Assembly: GCA_028821125.1 (NCBI GenBank)
Contig: JAPPHD010000074.1
Location: forward strand, 1 to 64,000
Direction of reading: 5' to 3'
DNA length: 64,000 nt
From: Gammaproteobacteria bacterium
GTDB lineage: Bacteria; Pseudomonadota; Gammaproteobacteria; Pseudomonadales; Azotimanducaceae
A program made the translations under genes and the position numbers. This document shows, piece by piece, positions 9,446 to 18,001 of this stretch. Every line of letters starts with the position of its first letter. Within the stretch, counting starts at the first letter, position 1. The notes beneath the pieces are model-generated. The model made no database searches and was not told the DNA's origin. It saw only the letters and a program-made list of their open reading frames with translations.

Positions 9446-10965
9446 TGTGCGGAATCGTCGGCATCGTCGGTTCCGGCCCGGTCAACCAGGAGATCTACGA
9501 TGCGCTGACCGTCCTCCAGCATCGGGGCCAGGATGCGGCCGGCATGGTGACCAGCGACGGTCACAGGCTGCACCTGCGCAAGGCGATCGGGCTGGTGCAC
9601 GATGTTTTCCAGCAACGGCACATCGACCGCCTGGTGGGGAACGTCGGCATCGGCCATGTGCGTTACCCCACCGCGGGCACCTCGAGTTCCGCGGAAGCGC
9701 AGCCGATGTACGTGAATTCACCCTACGGCGTAACGCTTGCCCACAACGGCAATCTCACGAACGCCGAGAGCCTGCAGGCCGACCTGTTCCGCGAAGACCT
9801 GCGCCACGTCAACACCTCCAGCGATTCCGAAGTCCTGCTCAACGTCTTTGCCCACGAACTGCAGGCGACCCATGCCCACGCGCCGACCGCTGAAGATGTC
9901 TTCAAGGCCGTCGCCGGGGTACATCGGCGTTGCCGGGGCGCCTACGCGGCGATCGCGATGATCATTGGCGTCGGCATCGTCGGCTTCCGCGACCCGTTCG
10001 GCATCCGGCCGCTGGTTTACGGGCGGCGGCGGGGGCGGCGGGGATACGAGTACATGATCGCCTCGGAAAGCGTGGCGCTGGACATGCTCGGTTTTGAAAT
10101 GATCGCCGACGTGGCGCCGGGAGAGGCGGTTTTCATTGGCGTCGGAGGGCAACTTCAGGCGCGGGTCTGCGCCGAGGATACTGCGCTGGTACCGTGCATT
10201 TTCGAGCACGTCTATCTGGCCCGTCCCGATTCCATCATCGACGAAGTATCCGTCTACAAGTCACGGTTGCGGATGGGCGAGTATCTCGCCGACGAAATCC
10301 TCGCCCGCTTTCCCGATCACGGTATCGACGTGGTCATCCCCGTTCCCGACACCAGCCGTACCTGCGCGCTGCCGCTCGCCCATCGGCTCAACGTCAAGTA
10401 CCGGGAAGGATTCGTCAAGAACCGCTACATCGGGCGCACCTTCATCATGCCCGGGCAGAACCTGCGCCGGAAGTCGGTGCGGCAGAAATTCAATACCATC
10501 GAACTGGAATTCCGCGACAAGAACGTGCTGCTCGTCGACGACTCCATCGTCAGGGGGACGACGACGGGCCAGATCATTCAGATGGCTCGTGAAGCCGGCG
10601 CCAGGAGAGTCTTCATGGCGTCGGCCTCCCCGGCCATCCGGTTTCCCAACGTGTACGGCATCGACATGCCGGCGGCCGAGGAACTGGTGGCCTTCGGCCG
10701 TTCCGACACGCAGGTCGGCCGGATCATCAACGCCGACTGGCTCGTCTACCAGCGCATCGAGGACCTGGTAAGAAGCGCCCGGGAGGGAAACCGTTCCATC
10801 GCCCGCTTCGACTGCTCCGTGTTCGACGGCCGGTACGTCACCGGCGACGTCGATGCGGCCTATCTCAAGCGCCTGTCGAAGCACAGAAGCGATGCCATGA
10901 AGCAGCGCCGCGAGGCCGCCATGGAGTCGGGCCAGACAGTGATCGAACTGCACAACCAGGCCTGA
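9445..10965 (+). CDS. purF: Amidophosphoribosyltransferase PurF
   Basis: First committed step of purine synthesis: PRPP plus glutamine to phosphoribosylamine. The ORF track starts upstream in cvpA; the true start is ATG at 9445, giving 506 residues (E. coli 505). The initiator Met precedes Cys2 (MCGIVGIVG), the N-terminal glutaminase nucleophile after Met removal. The glutaminase half contains [19 protein letters not shown] and AHNGNLTN; the phosphoribosyltransferase half carries the PRPP loop [16 protein letters not shown]. The next ORF overlaps its stop. Confidence 0.97.
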   Translation: MCGIVGIVGSGPVNQEIYDALTVLQHRGQDAAGMVTSDGHRLHLRKAIGLVHDVFQQRHIDRLVGNVGIGHVRYPTAGTSSSAEAQPMYVNSPYGVTLAHNGNLTNAESLQADLFREDLRHVNTSSDSEVLLNVFAHELQATHAHAPTAEDVFKAVAGVHRRCRGAYAAIAMIIGVGIVGFRDPFGIRPLVYGRRRGRRGYEYMIASESVALDMLGFEMIADVAPGEAVFIGVGGQLQARVCAEDTALVPCIFEHVYLARPDSIIDEVSVYKSRLRMGEYLADEILARFPDHGIDVVIPVPDTSRTCALPLAHRLNVKYREGFVKNRYIGRTFIMPGQNLRRKSVRQKFNTIELEFRDKNVLLVDDSIVRGTTTGQIIQMAREAGARRVFMASASPAIRFPNVYGIDMPAAEELVAFGRSDTQVGRIINADWLVYQRIEDLVRSAREGNRSIARFDCSVFDGRYVTGDVDAAYLKRLSKHRSDAMKQRREAAMESGQTVIELHNQA

Positions 10966-11423
10966 TGCGCTACGGGCGGGTCAGCCCCTGTATCGGCGTC
11001 TGCTCCACCACCTACGGAGACCTCGTCTGCCGTGGCTGCAACCGCTTCGCCCACGAGGTGGTGCAGTGGAACGGCTATGACGACGGGCAACGGGACGCCA
11101 TTTGGGGCCGACTGGAGGAATTGCGCGACGGCTCGCTTGCCGGCGTGCTGTCCAATGAGCGGGTGGGGATGCTCTGCGCGGCCGCCGAATCGGTGAAGAT
11201 TCGTGACCGGGCCGGCTTGAGCGATGCATCGCTGGCTTATGAAGTGCTCAGGCGCCTGGCGATGCGCAGGATGCCCTTGCCCTGGGGGAGGAGTGAAGCA
11301 GTGGTAAACGAGGGGAACAAGAGACTGTCTTCAGCCAGGGAGATTCTGTCCGTCATCAATCGGGAGTTTCACAACCGCTCCCTGGCCACCTACGAGCGAA
11401 GTTACAGGATTCCAGCTGAATGA
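10965..11423 (+). CDS. DUF1289-containing protein with C-terminal extension
   Basis: 152 residues. The N-terminal ~55 residues match the DUF1289 pattern: SPCIGVCSTTYGDLVCRGC followed by FAHEVVQWNGY, four cysteines that probably bind a metal or Fe-S centre. Typical DUF1289 proteins are only 50-90 residues; here an ~95-residue tail follows, with LAYEVLRRLAMRRM and a basic end, in which I recognise no domain. Its ATG overlaps the purF stop, so it is read from the same message. Function unknown. Confidence 0.75.
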   Translation: MRYGRVSPCIGVCSTTYGDLVCRGCNRFAHEVVQWNGYDDGQRDAIWGRLEELRDGSLAGVLSNERVGMLCAAAESVKIRDRAGLSDASLAYEVLRRLAMRRMPLPWGRSEAVVNEGNKRLSSAREILSVINREFHNRSLATYERSYRIPAE

Positions 11424-11452
11424 ACCGCCAGCTGCTTTATGTGATTCTCTTC

Positions 11453-11695
11453 CATGGAACAAATTTCAACTCATTGATTTCAATAGATATTCTATTTGAC
11501 ATAAAACAGTGACTCGACACCGAGAGCAGGCATGCGGTGCGTGCATCCGGCACGCCAGGCGGACGCGTTGTGGTGGAATTCGAGGGCGCAGGGGTGCCTT
11601 AAAGGTGCCGGATGCACGCACCGCACACCTACTCTCTCCCAGCGGGTTTCGGTTCCTTGCGCGTCAGCGTCCCGGCGGGGCGGGTTGGGAACTTT
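11453..11695 (+). repeat. 243-bp tandem repeat, unit 1, with 21-bp hairpin
   Basis: Begins CATGGAACAAATTTCAAC, continues through an AT-rich block with CATTGATTT and TTTGACATAAAA, then CACCGAGAGCAGG and a palindrome. The left arm 11533-11553 (TGCGGTGCGTGCATCCGGCAC) pairs perfectly with 11605-11625 across a 51-base loop, and pairing continues outward with a few mismatches. It ends with TTCCTTGCGCGTC, GTCCCGGCG and GGGTTGGGAAC. Confidence 0.85.
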
Positions 11696-11938
11696 CATGG
11701 AACAAAGTTCAACCTTTTGATTTTAAAGAAAAATCCATTTGACAGAATATCGGAAATCTCAACAGCGAGTTCGCATGCGGCGCTTCCCTTTCGGCGCACG
11801 GCCCTTTCATCCTGCCGTACGCAAGGCTATCGAGCGAGCTTAACGCGCCGAAAGGGAAGCGCCGCATGCAAACTCTTTCCCGAGATTCGGCGTTGTTCCT
11901 TTCACGTCCTAGTCCCAGGGTGGGGGATTCCCGACTCG
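11696..11938 (+). repeat. 243-bp tandem repeat, unit 2, with 25-bp hairpin
   Basis: The same block order as unit 1 (CATGGAACAAAGTTCAAC, TTTTGATTT, TTTGACAGAAT), with the hairpin left arm at the same offset (76 bases from the ATG). The left arm 11773-11797 begins GCATGCGGCGCTTCCC and pairs perfectly over 25 bp with 11845-11869 across a 47-base loop. The stem sequence differs from unit 1 at many positions, yet both arms changed together. The downstream block TTCCTTTCACGTC, GTCCCAGGG and GACTCGCATGG matches the end of unit 1. Confidence 0.85.
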
Positions 11939-11985
11939 CATGGAAAAAACCTCACGCCATTGATTTGAAAAGATTTGTTGTTGGG
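11939..11985 (+). repeat. Truncated third unit of the 243-bp repeat
   Basis: Starts CATGGAAAAAACCTCACGCC, then ATTGATTTGAAAAGATTTG, matching the first ~35 bases of units 1 and 2. It then loses similarity before the hairpin and runs into the lpxH 3' flank. It may be the remnant at the edge of the array. Confidence 0.7.
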
Positions 11986-12033
11986 GGTCGACTTTCCAAT
12001 CAATTCCTTTGATCGGGGCACCGGCGAGATCCA

Positions 12034-12756
12034 TTAGTCCGGGCTTCGATAGGGAGCGGCCAGGGAGAAACATTCCAGGTCGAAGTGCCCGCTCCGTTCG
12101 CGCAGGACCCATCCGCAGCGTTGCCAGCTTCCGAGTACATAGCGGATACCTTCCGGGGTGACGTGAACGCCGGGTCGATGGGTATGTCCGTGGATCAGCG
12201 TTCGCGCCGCCTGTTCTTGCATCAGTCCGGTCACTGCGGCCGGAGTCACATCCATGATGTTGTCGGCCTTGTTTGCGTTGGCGGCGGCGCTCTCGGCGCG
12301 CATTTGCGCACCGATCCGCCGGCGCTCCTCAAGGGGACGCGCCAGCATTTTCCTTCGCCAGGCGTCGGAGCGGACCGTGCGGCGGAACTCGACGTAGGCG
12401 GTGTCTTCCGTGCAGAGGGAGTCGCCGTGAGTCAGTATCAGTCCGTCTTTGGTGCGATGGGGATCGTCTATCAGGATGGCGCCGGTGCGCGACGCGAAAC
12501 CGGGGCCCCAGAGGAAGTCCCGGTTGCCGGGCATGAGCAACACCACCGCGGCGCCGGCGGCGTCCCGGAGCACGGAACAGGTCCCTTCGGCCAGGTCGGC
12601 GTCGTCGTCGTCTCCGATCCATGCCTCGAAGAGATCTCCCAGAACGAAGATTTCGTCGGCCCAGCCCGCTTCGTGGGCCAGGCACTCGCTGAAGCGCGTG
12701 AACGCAGGGCTCTGCACGCAGTCCAGGTGCAGGTCGGAGAGGAAGATGCGGTTCAT
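12034..12756 (-). CDS. lpxH: UDP-2,3-diacylglucosamine diphosphatase LpxH
   Basis: Fourth step of lipid A synthesis: hydrolyses UDP-2,3-diacylglucosamine to lipid X at the inner face of the inner membrane. 240 residues, calcineurin-like metallophosphatase. Metal-binding motifs in order are SDLHLD (Asp8, His10), LGDLFEAWIGDDD, MPGNRDFLWG, LTHGDSLCT and HGHTHRPGVH. Length fits the E. coli protein (240). It shows that the organism makes lipid A. folD lies upstream on the same strand, 119 bases away. Confidence 0.96.
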   Translation of the reverse strand: MNRIFLSDLHLDCVQSPAFTRFSECLAHEAGWADEIFVLGDLFEAWIGDDDDADLAEGTCSVLRDAAGAAVVLLMPGNRDFLWGPGFASRTGAILIDDPHRTKDGLILTHGDSLCTEDTAYVEFRRTVRSDAWRRKMLARPLEERRRIGAQMRAESAAANANKADNIMDVTPAAVTGLMQEQAARTLIHGHTHRPGVHVTPEGIRYVLGSWQRCGWVLRERSGHFDLECFSLAAPYRSPD

Positions 12757-12875
12757 ACTAAAGGCCGGCAGGCTTTTGCCACGGGGCGCCGGGCCGTGCC
12801 GGGGTTCCGCCGCATCTCAATCCATCCGGCGGCGAGGCGGCGGCATGCCTTGCGCGAGGGGATGTTCGGCAAAGC

Positions 12876-13724
12876 TCAGGCCTGGCCGGCTGAAATGAGC
12901 GTATTCTGCAGGAGGGCGAGCCGCGTCATGGGCCCTACGCCGCCGGGTACGGGGGTGATCCAGGCGGCCCGTTGCCTGGCTTCCTCGAATGCCACATCGC
13001 CGTGCAGCTTGCCGTTCTCGCCGCGGGTGAAGCCGACATCGATTACCACCGCTCCGGGCTTGACCCAGTCTCCCTTGACCAGGCCGGGTACGCCGGCGGC
13101 GGCGATGAGGATGTCGGCTTCCCGGGCCTTGGCCGCGGTGTCCAGGGTGAACTTGTGTGCCGTGGTCACCGTGCAGCCGACGCGCAGCAACTCGAGGCCC
13201 ATGGGCCGGCCCAGGTGGTTGGAGGCGCCTATGACGGTGGCTTCGGCGCCCTTGTACTCGATGCCGGTGCGGTCGAGAAGCTGCATGATGCCCTTTGGCG
13301 TGCAGGAACGCAGCACGGGACGGCGCAGGGCGAGTCGTCCGATGTTGTAGGGGTGGAAGCCGTCGATGTCTTTCTCCGGTTCGATCCGGTCGATGATTCG
13401 ATCGGCATCGATGTGTGCAGGCAACGGCAACTGCACGAGAATTCCGTCGATGCTGGAGTCGCGGTTGAGCGCGGAGACGCGGCTCTCCAGGTCCTGCTGG
13501 GTCACGTTAGCAGAGACGTGCTGCACGACGGAGTGAAAGCCCACCTGGTCGCAATCGCGCCGCTTGGCATTGACGTAGACCACGGAGCCGGGGTCGTTGC
13601 CCACCAGGATGACCGCGAGCCCGGGGGGGCGCTTGCCGGCGGCGACCGCCGCCGCCACGGTTTCCCGCATCTCGTTTCTCAATTCACGGGCGATCCCCGC
13701 CCCGTCGAGTATCCTGGCCGCCAT
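12876..13724 (-). CDS. folD: Bifunctional methylenetetrahydrofolate dehydrogenase/cyclohydrolase FolD
   Basis: Interconverts 5,10-methylene-, methenyl- and 10-formyl-tetrahydrofolate with NADP+. The start at 13724 (MAARILDG) matches the family opening and has a GGGGG run just upstream; the ORF track's ATG at 13745 would add seven residues. 282 residues. Landmarks are YVNAKRRDC with the catalytic lysine, DGILVQLPLP, DIDGFHPYNIG, the nucleotide-binding VIGASNHLGRP and the signature PVPGGVGPMT. It supplies one-carbon units to purine synthesis. Confidence 0.96.
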   Translation of the reverse strand: MAARILDGAGIARELRNEMRETVAAAVAAGKRPPGLAVILVGNDPGSVVYVNAKRRDCDQVGFHSVVQHVSANVTQQDLESRVSALNRDSSIDGILVQLPLPAHIDADRIIDRIEPEKDIDGFHPYNIGRLALRRPVLRSCTPKGIMQLLDRTGIEYKGAEATVIGASNHLGRPMGLELLRVGCTVTTAHKFTLDTAAKAREADILIAAAGVPGLVKGDWVKPGAVVIDVGFTRGENGKLHGDVAFEEARQRAAWITPVPGGVGPMTRLALLQNTLISAGQA

Positions 13725-14075
13725 GACGCCCCCGAAAAGGCGCATTCTAGCGCGGATGGGGCGGCGGCGATCCAGACTCCGGGCCGCCGGGTGTCGTACC
13801 GGATTGGATTCTGGTCGACCCTTGGGGCTCCGCCCGCCGCTCAGATTTGCCCGGTATACTCGCTCCTCGCGGCTTGTCAGGCGGGTACGTCGGCGTTCGC
13901 GGGGCGATGCCGGACGTGCGCCAGGGGCGCCCGGCCGTTGCGTTGCGTCGAAACCGCTTCAAGGCGGTCAAGATTTTGAATTTTCTGCTGATTTGACGGT
14001 CGAATGAGCCGCCAGTATCATCCGCCCGCCGCCGGCAGGGGGCTGCTGGTCAAACCCGCCGGGCGGCAGGTTAGC
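13725..14075 (+). promoter_or_regulatory. Promoter of the tRNA cluster
   Basis: About 350 bases without a gene between the divergent folD start and tRNA-Pro. A near-consensus sigma-70 promoter lies at 13993-14021: TTGACG, exactly 17 bases, then TATCAT, followed by a GC-rich discriminator (CCGCCCGCC). Such discriminators are typical of stringently controlled stable-RNA promoters. Transcription would start near 14028, about 48 bases before tRNA-Pro. Nothing else recognisable in the stretch. Confidence 0.7.
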
Positions 14076-14152
<77 letters not shown>

Positions 14153-14221
14153 GATTGAACCGGGCGCGAAACCGGCCGCCGCCGGCGGATGCGCCGTAGT
14201 GAGAGGCGAGCGGCCGCTATT

Positions 14222-14298
14222 GCGCCCGTAGCTCAACCGGACAGAGCATCGGCCTTCTAAGCCGAGGGTTGAAGGTTCGAGTCCTTCCGGGCGTGCCA
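14222..14298 (+). tRNA. tRNA-Arg (anticodon TCT)
   Basis: Acceptor GCGCCCG pairs with CGGGCGT (one G-U). Anticodon stem GGCCTTCTAAGCC presents TCT, reading AGA/AGG. T-loop GTTCGAGTC, discriminator G and encoded CCA. 77 bases. Confidence 0.96.
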
Positions 14299-14320
14299 GC
14301 CGGCCGGCAAACAGACTGAC

Positions 14321-14397
14321 GGTGGACGTAGCTCAGCCGGTAGAGCTCCGGGTTGTGGTCCCGGCGGTCGTGGGTTCGAACCCCATCGTCCACCCCA
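14321..14397 (+). tRNA. tRNA-His (anticodon GTG)
   Basis: Acceptor GTGGACG/CGTCCAC with the extra G-1 (base 14321) opposite discriminator C73, the histidine identity pair. The anticodon loop TTGTGGT gives GTG. T-loop GTTCGAACC and encoded CCA. The tRNA-Leu that often completes this cluster is not present. Confidence 0.95.
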
Positions 14398-14510
14398 ATT
14401 CATCGCGATGACCGGATTACGAACGGGGCCATGCAAGAGCTTCATAAAAAAACAGCGACCGGGTGGCAGGCCGGCGCTAGCCGCCAGATCCGCAATTGAG
14501 AGGTCCGCTC

Positions 14511-15878
14511 ATGCAGGTATCAGTGGAAAAGACCTCGGACCTTGAGCGGCGCCTCACCATAGTCGTCCCCTCCGAGCAGTTCGAAAACCGGGTTTCCTCC
14601 TGGCTTAACGAGACCCGCAGTCGCGTCCGCCTGCCCGGCTTCCGGCCCGGCAAGGTTCCGATGAAGGAAGTGCGCCGGCGGTTTGGCGCCGCGGCCCGGG
14701 AAGAAACGGCAAGCGACGTCATGCGGGCAAGCTTCATGGAAGCCGTTCAGCGGGAAGCGCTCTCGCCCGCGGGTTCGCCGGTACTGCAGGTCGTCAAGCT
14801 CGACTCGGGCGTCGACTTCGAGTTCACGGCCACCTTCGAGGTGTTTCCCCCGGTTGAACTCGCCGACTTCTCCAGCCTTGAGGTGGCGCGTCCGACCTGC
14901 GAGATCACGGCGGGCGACATCGACGACATGGTGCAAAGGCTGCGCGAACAACGTCGCGAGTGGGAGGAAGTGGAACGGGGAGCCGAAGAAGGCGACCTGG
15001 TGACGGTCGACTTCGAGGGCCTGCTCGACGGCGAGCCCTTTGAGGGCAACAAGGGCCAGGACGCCGTTTTCGAAGTCGGTTCCGGACGCATGATCGAGGA
15101 TTTCGACCAGGCCATTCGAGGTATGGCGGCGGGGGACACCCGGGAGTTTCCGGCAGATTTTCCCGACGACTACCACAACGACGAACTGGCCGGGAAGACC
15201 GTGGACTTCACGGCCACCCTGAACACCGTAAAGGAGCCGCGATTGCCCGAGGTGGACGACGAATTCATCCGCGCCTTCGGCGTCGAGGACGGCGACATGG
15301 AAGCGTTTCGCGAAGAAGTCGCGGGCAACATGCGCCGGGAACTCGACGGCGCCATCCGGGCGCAGGTCAAGAGCCGCGTCATGGATCAACTGGTCGACAG
15401 CCACGATATCCAGCTCCCCCAGGCGCTCGTTCACCAGGAGATTCACGCCCTGAAAGACCGCATGCTGCAGCGCGTGCGGGAAGCCGACCTCAAGTCGGTA
15501 TCGCTGCCGGACGAGCTGTTCCGGGAGCGGGCCGAACGTCAGGTTGCCCTTGGCCTGATCACCCGGGAAGTAATCCGGGAGCACGAACTGACGGCGAAAC
15601 CGGAAAAGATCAGGGAACGGGTCGAGGAGCTGGCCGAGCCTTACGCCGACAAGGATCAGGTAATCGCCTGGTACTATCAGAACGAGGAACAACTCGCCGG
15701 CGTGGAAATGGCCGTGCTCGAAGACAGCGTCGTCGAGACCGTGCTCGCGGCAGCTCAGGTGTGTTTGCAGGAAAGGTCCTATGCCGACATCATTGCCGGC
15801 AAGATGCTCGAGGACAGCGAAGCGGATGAGGAGGACGCAGGCGCTACGGAACTGCCGTCCGACGAACCCGCGGGTTGA
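14511..15878 (+). CDS. tig: Trigger factor Tig
   Basis: Ribosome-bound chaperone and peptidyl-prolyl isomerase that meets nascent chains at the exit tunnel. The ATG at 14511, behind GAGAGG, starts MQVSVEKTSDLERRLTI, the family opening; the track's TTG at 14496 is not preferred. 455 residues. The N-terminal ribosome-binding signature is FRPGKVPMKEVRRRFG. The FKBP-type PPIase domain (about 150-240) includes GDLVTVDFEGLLDGEPFEG, followed by the long helical C-terminal chaperone arms. It has an acidic tail. First in the order tig-clpP-clpX-lon. Confidence 0.96.
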   Translation: MQVSVEKTSDLERRLTIVVPSEQFENRVSSWLNETRSRVRLPGFRPGKVPMKEVRRRFGAAAREETASDVMRASFMEAVQREALSPAGSPVLQVVKLDSGVDFEFTATFEVFPPVELADFSSLEVARPTCEITAGDIDDMVQRLREQRREWEEVERGAEEGDLVTVDFEGLLDGEPFEGNKGQDAVFEVGSGRMIEDFDQAIRGMAAGDTREFPADFPDDYHNDELAGKTVDFTATLNTVKEPRLPEVDDEFIRAFGVEDGDMEAFREEVAGNMRRELDGAIRAQVKSRVMDQLVDSHDIQLPQALVHQEIHALKDRMLQRVREADLKSVSLPDELFRERAERQVALGLITREVIREHELTAKPEKIRERVEELAEPYADKDQVIAWYYQNEEQLAGVEMAVLEDSVVETVLAAAQVCLQERSYADIIAGKMLEDSEADEEDAGATELPSDEPAG

Positions 15879-15912
15879 TCGTCGACAGGGAAGCCTGCCA
15901 TCGCCATCCCGC

Positions 15913-15988
15913 TTGAAGGATCTCGAAGGAGCTTGAGGGAGCTTGAAGGAGTCGAACGAGTAGAAGGATGTAGAAGGAGCAGAAGCAG
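15913..15988 (+). repeat. Decamer repeats of Shine-Dalgarno-like sequence before clpP
   Basis: A run of about seven imperfect ~10-base units based on TTGAAGGAGC (variants TCGAAGGAGC, TTGAGGGAGC, TTGAAGGAGT) ends at the clpP start. The last copy, AAGGAG at 15974-15979, is nine bases from the ATG and is the plausible ribosome binding site; the earlier copies would be extra anti-SD pairing sites in the leader. Confidence 0.75.
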
Positions 15989-16618
15989 ATGAAAGAGACC
16001 AGCGCACTGGGCCTGGTACCCATGGTGGTCGAACAGTCGTCGCGGGGCGAGCGCGCCTACGACATCTATTCCCGGCTGCTGAAAGACCGGATCGTATTCG
16101 TCGTGGGGCCGGTGGAAGACCAGGTCGCCAACCTCGTCATCGCCCAGATCCTGTACCTGGAGTCGGAGAACCCGGACAAGGACATCCACATGTACATCAA
16201 CTGCCCGGGCGGTGCCGTGACCTCGGGGATGGCCATCTACGACACGATGCAGTTCGTGCGCTGCAACGTCAGCACGCTGTGCATCGGCCAGGCCGCCAGC
16301 ATGGGCGCCTTCCTGCTTGCCGCGGGCGAGCCCGGCAAGCGCTATGCGCTGCCCAACTCCCGCATGATGATCCACCAGCCCGCGATGGGCGGCGCCCGGG
16401 GGGTTGCGGCCGACATCGAAATCCAGGCGAAGGAGATCCTGCACATGCGGGAGCGGCTGAACCGGTTGCTCGCCCGGCATACGGGCCAGCCGGTGGAACG
16501 CATCAAGGCCGACTCCGACCGCGACTTCTGGATGAGCCCCGACGACGCTGAGGAATACGGCCTGGTCGACCGCGTGCAGCAGCCGCGCAAGACGCTGCCC
16601 GCAGTGGTCGGGCAGTAG
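15989..16618 (+). CDS. clpP: ATP-dependent Clp protease proteolytic subunit ClpP
   Basis: Serine peptidase forming the double-heptamer chamber served by ClpX and ClpA. 209 residues. The catalytic serine is Ser104 in GQAASMGA and the histidine His129 in RMMIHQPA; the oxyanion/handle region is [16 protein letters not shown]. The N-terminal [27 protein letters not shown] is the usual mature start after a short propeptide. clpX follows by 79 bases. Confidence 0.98.
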   Translation: MKETSALGLVPMVVEQSSRGERAYDIYSRLLKDRIVFVVGPVEDQVANLVIAQILYLESENPDKDIHMYINCPGGAVTSGMAIYDTMQFVRCNVSTLCIGQAASMGAFLLAAGEPGKRYALPNSRMMIHQPAMGGARGVAADIEIQAKEILHMRERLNRLLARHTGQPVERIKADSDRDFWMSPDDAEEYGLVDRVQQPRKTLPAVVGQ

Positions 16619-16697
16619 GCCGGCAAGCGCCGGCGAGGCTTGAAATATCCCCGGATAAACCGCAAGGTAAAGATGACGGAACCCTGTCGAGGTAAGC

Positions 16698-17978
16698 ATG
16701 GCTGACGAAGGCGGTAGGCGAGGCGACTCCACGAAGCTGCTTTATTGCTCCTTCTGCGGCAAGAGCCAGCACGAGGTTCGCAAGCTCATTGCGGGTCCGT
16801 CCGTGTTCATCTGCGACGAGTGCGTTGAACTCTGCAACGACATCATCCGCGAGGAGGTCTCGGAGGGTGCGCAGAGCGGCGACGGCGACAAGCTGCCCGT
16901 CCCCGCTGAAATCAACGGCATTCTCGATGAGTACGTCATCGGCCAGGAACACGCCAAGAAAGTCCTCTCGGTGGCCGTCTACAACCACTACAAGCGGCTG
17001 AATTACTCGGGCAAGAAAGACGACGTGGAGCTTTCCAAGTCGAACATCCTGCTGATCGGCCCCACCGGCTGCGGCAAGACGCTGCTCGCGGAAACCCTTG
17101 CCAGGCTGCTCGACGTGCCGTTCACCATCGCCGATGCCACAACGCTCACCGAAGCGGGCTATGTCGGCGAAGATGTCGAGAACATCATTCAGAAGCTCCT
17201 GCAGAAATGCGACTACGACGTGGAACGTGCCCAGGTGGGCATCGTCTACATCGACGAGATCGACAAGATTTCCCGCAAGTCCGACAACCCTTCCATCACC
17301 CGCGACGTGTCCGGAGAAGGCGTCCAGCAGGCCCTCCTGAAACTGATCGAGGGCACCATCGCCTCCGTCCCGCCCCAGGGCGGCCGCAAGCACCCGCAGC
17401 AGGAATTCCTGCAGGTCGACACGTCGAATATCCTGTTCATCTGCGGCGGCGCCTTCGCGGGACTCGACAAGGTGATTCTGGAACGGTCCGACAAGTCCGG
17501 AATCGGCTTCGGCGCGGAGGTGCGAGGCGAGGAATCGCGCAAGCAGATCGGCGCGACCCTGCGCCTGGTCGAGCCCGAGGACCTGATCCGTTACGGGCTC
17601 ATTCCCGAATTCGTCGGCCGGCTGCCGGTGGTCGCCACCCTTGAGGAACTCGACATTCACGCGCTGATGAGAATCCTCACCGAGCCGAGAAACTCCCTGA
17701 CCAAGCAGTACGCGAAGCTCTTCGAGATGGAAGGCGTCGAGGTGGATTTCCGCGAAGACGCCCTCAAGGCCGTCGCGCAGCGGGCCATGGACCGAAAGAC
17801 GGGTGCCCGGGGCCTGCGCTCGATTCTCGAAGCCGTGCTGCTCGACACCATGTACGACCTGCCGTCGTCCGACCCCATCGCCAAGGTGGTGATCGATGCG
17901 AGCGTGATTACCGGCGAAAGCAAGCCCATGCTCATGTACGAGAACCGGGACAAGGTCGCCGCCGCGCCGGAAGACTGA
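16698..17978 (+). CDS. clpX: ATP-dependent Clp protease ATP-binding subunit ClpX
   Basis: AAA+ unfoldase that feeds ssrA-tagged and other substrates to ClpP. 426 residues. The N-terminal zinc-binding domain has Cys17, Cys20, Cys39 and Cys42 (YCSFCGKS...FICDEC). Walker A is GPTGCGKT, the pore loop [10 protein letters not shown], Walker [10 protein letters not shown]. The ClpP-docking IGF loop is present ([10 protein letters not shown]). Start ATG 16698 after GAGGTAAGC. It lies between clpP and lon as in most proteobacteria. Confidence 0.98.
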   Translation: MADEGGRRGDSTKLLYCSFCGKSQHEVRKLIAGPSVFICDECVELCNDIIREEVSEGAQSGDGDKLPVPAEINGILDEYVIGQEHAKKVLSVAVYNHYKRLNYSGKKDDVELSKSNILLIGPTGCGKTLLAETLARLLDVPFTIADATTLTEAGYVGEDVENIIQKLLQKCDYDVERAQVGIVYIDEIDKISRKSDNPSITRDVSGEGVQQALLKLIEGTIASVPPQGGRKHPQQEFLQVDTSNILFICGGAFAGLDKVILERSDKSGIGFGAEVRGEESRKQIGATLRLVEPEDLIRYGLIPEFVGRLPVVATLEELDIHALMRILTEPRNSLTKQYAKLFEMEGVEVDFREDALKAVAQRAMDRKTGARGLRSILEAVLLDTMYDLPSSDPIAKVVIDASVITGESKPMLMYENRDKVAAAPED

Positions 17979-18001
17979 GTGCTGCCCGGGCACACCCCGC
18001 C

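Larger units (their letters stand above)
11424..12033. other. 610-bp gene-free region made of hairpin repeats
   Basis: No convincing gene. The whole stretch is explained by three starts of a repeated unit at exact 243-bp spacing (motif ATGGAA at 11454, 11697 and 11940), described separately. The 68-residue ORF on the minus strand (11492-11698) is the repeat read through its own palindrome. AT-rich blocks inside each unit contrast with the GC-rich surroundings. Confidence 0.8.

Noticed and set aside
11454-11477. Seven-codon mini-ORF after ATGGAA in the repeats (MEQ...)
   Set aside because: Intact in the three tandem starts, but the copy at the window edge has a one-base indel that breaks it.
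11492-11698. 68-residue minus-strand ORF in the repeat array
   Set aside because: It is the repeat unit read through both arms of its own palindrome; no independent support for coding.
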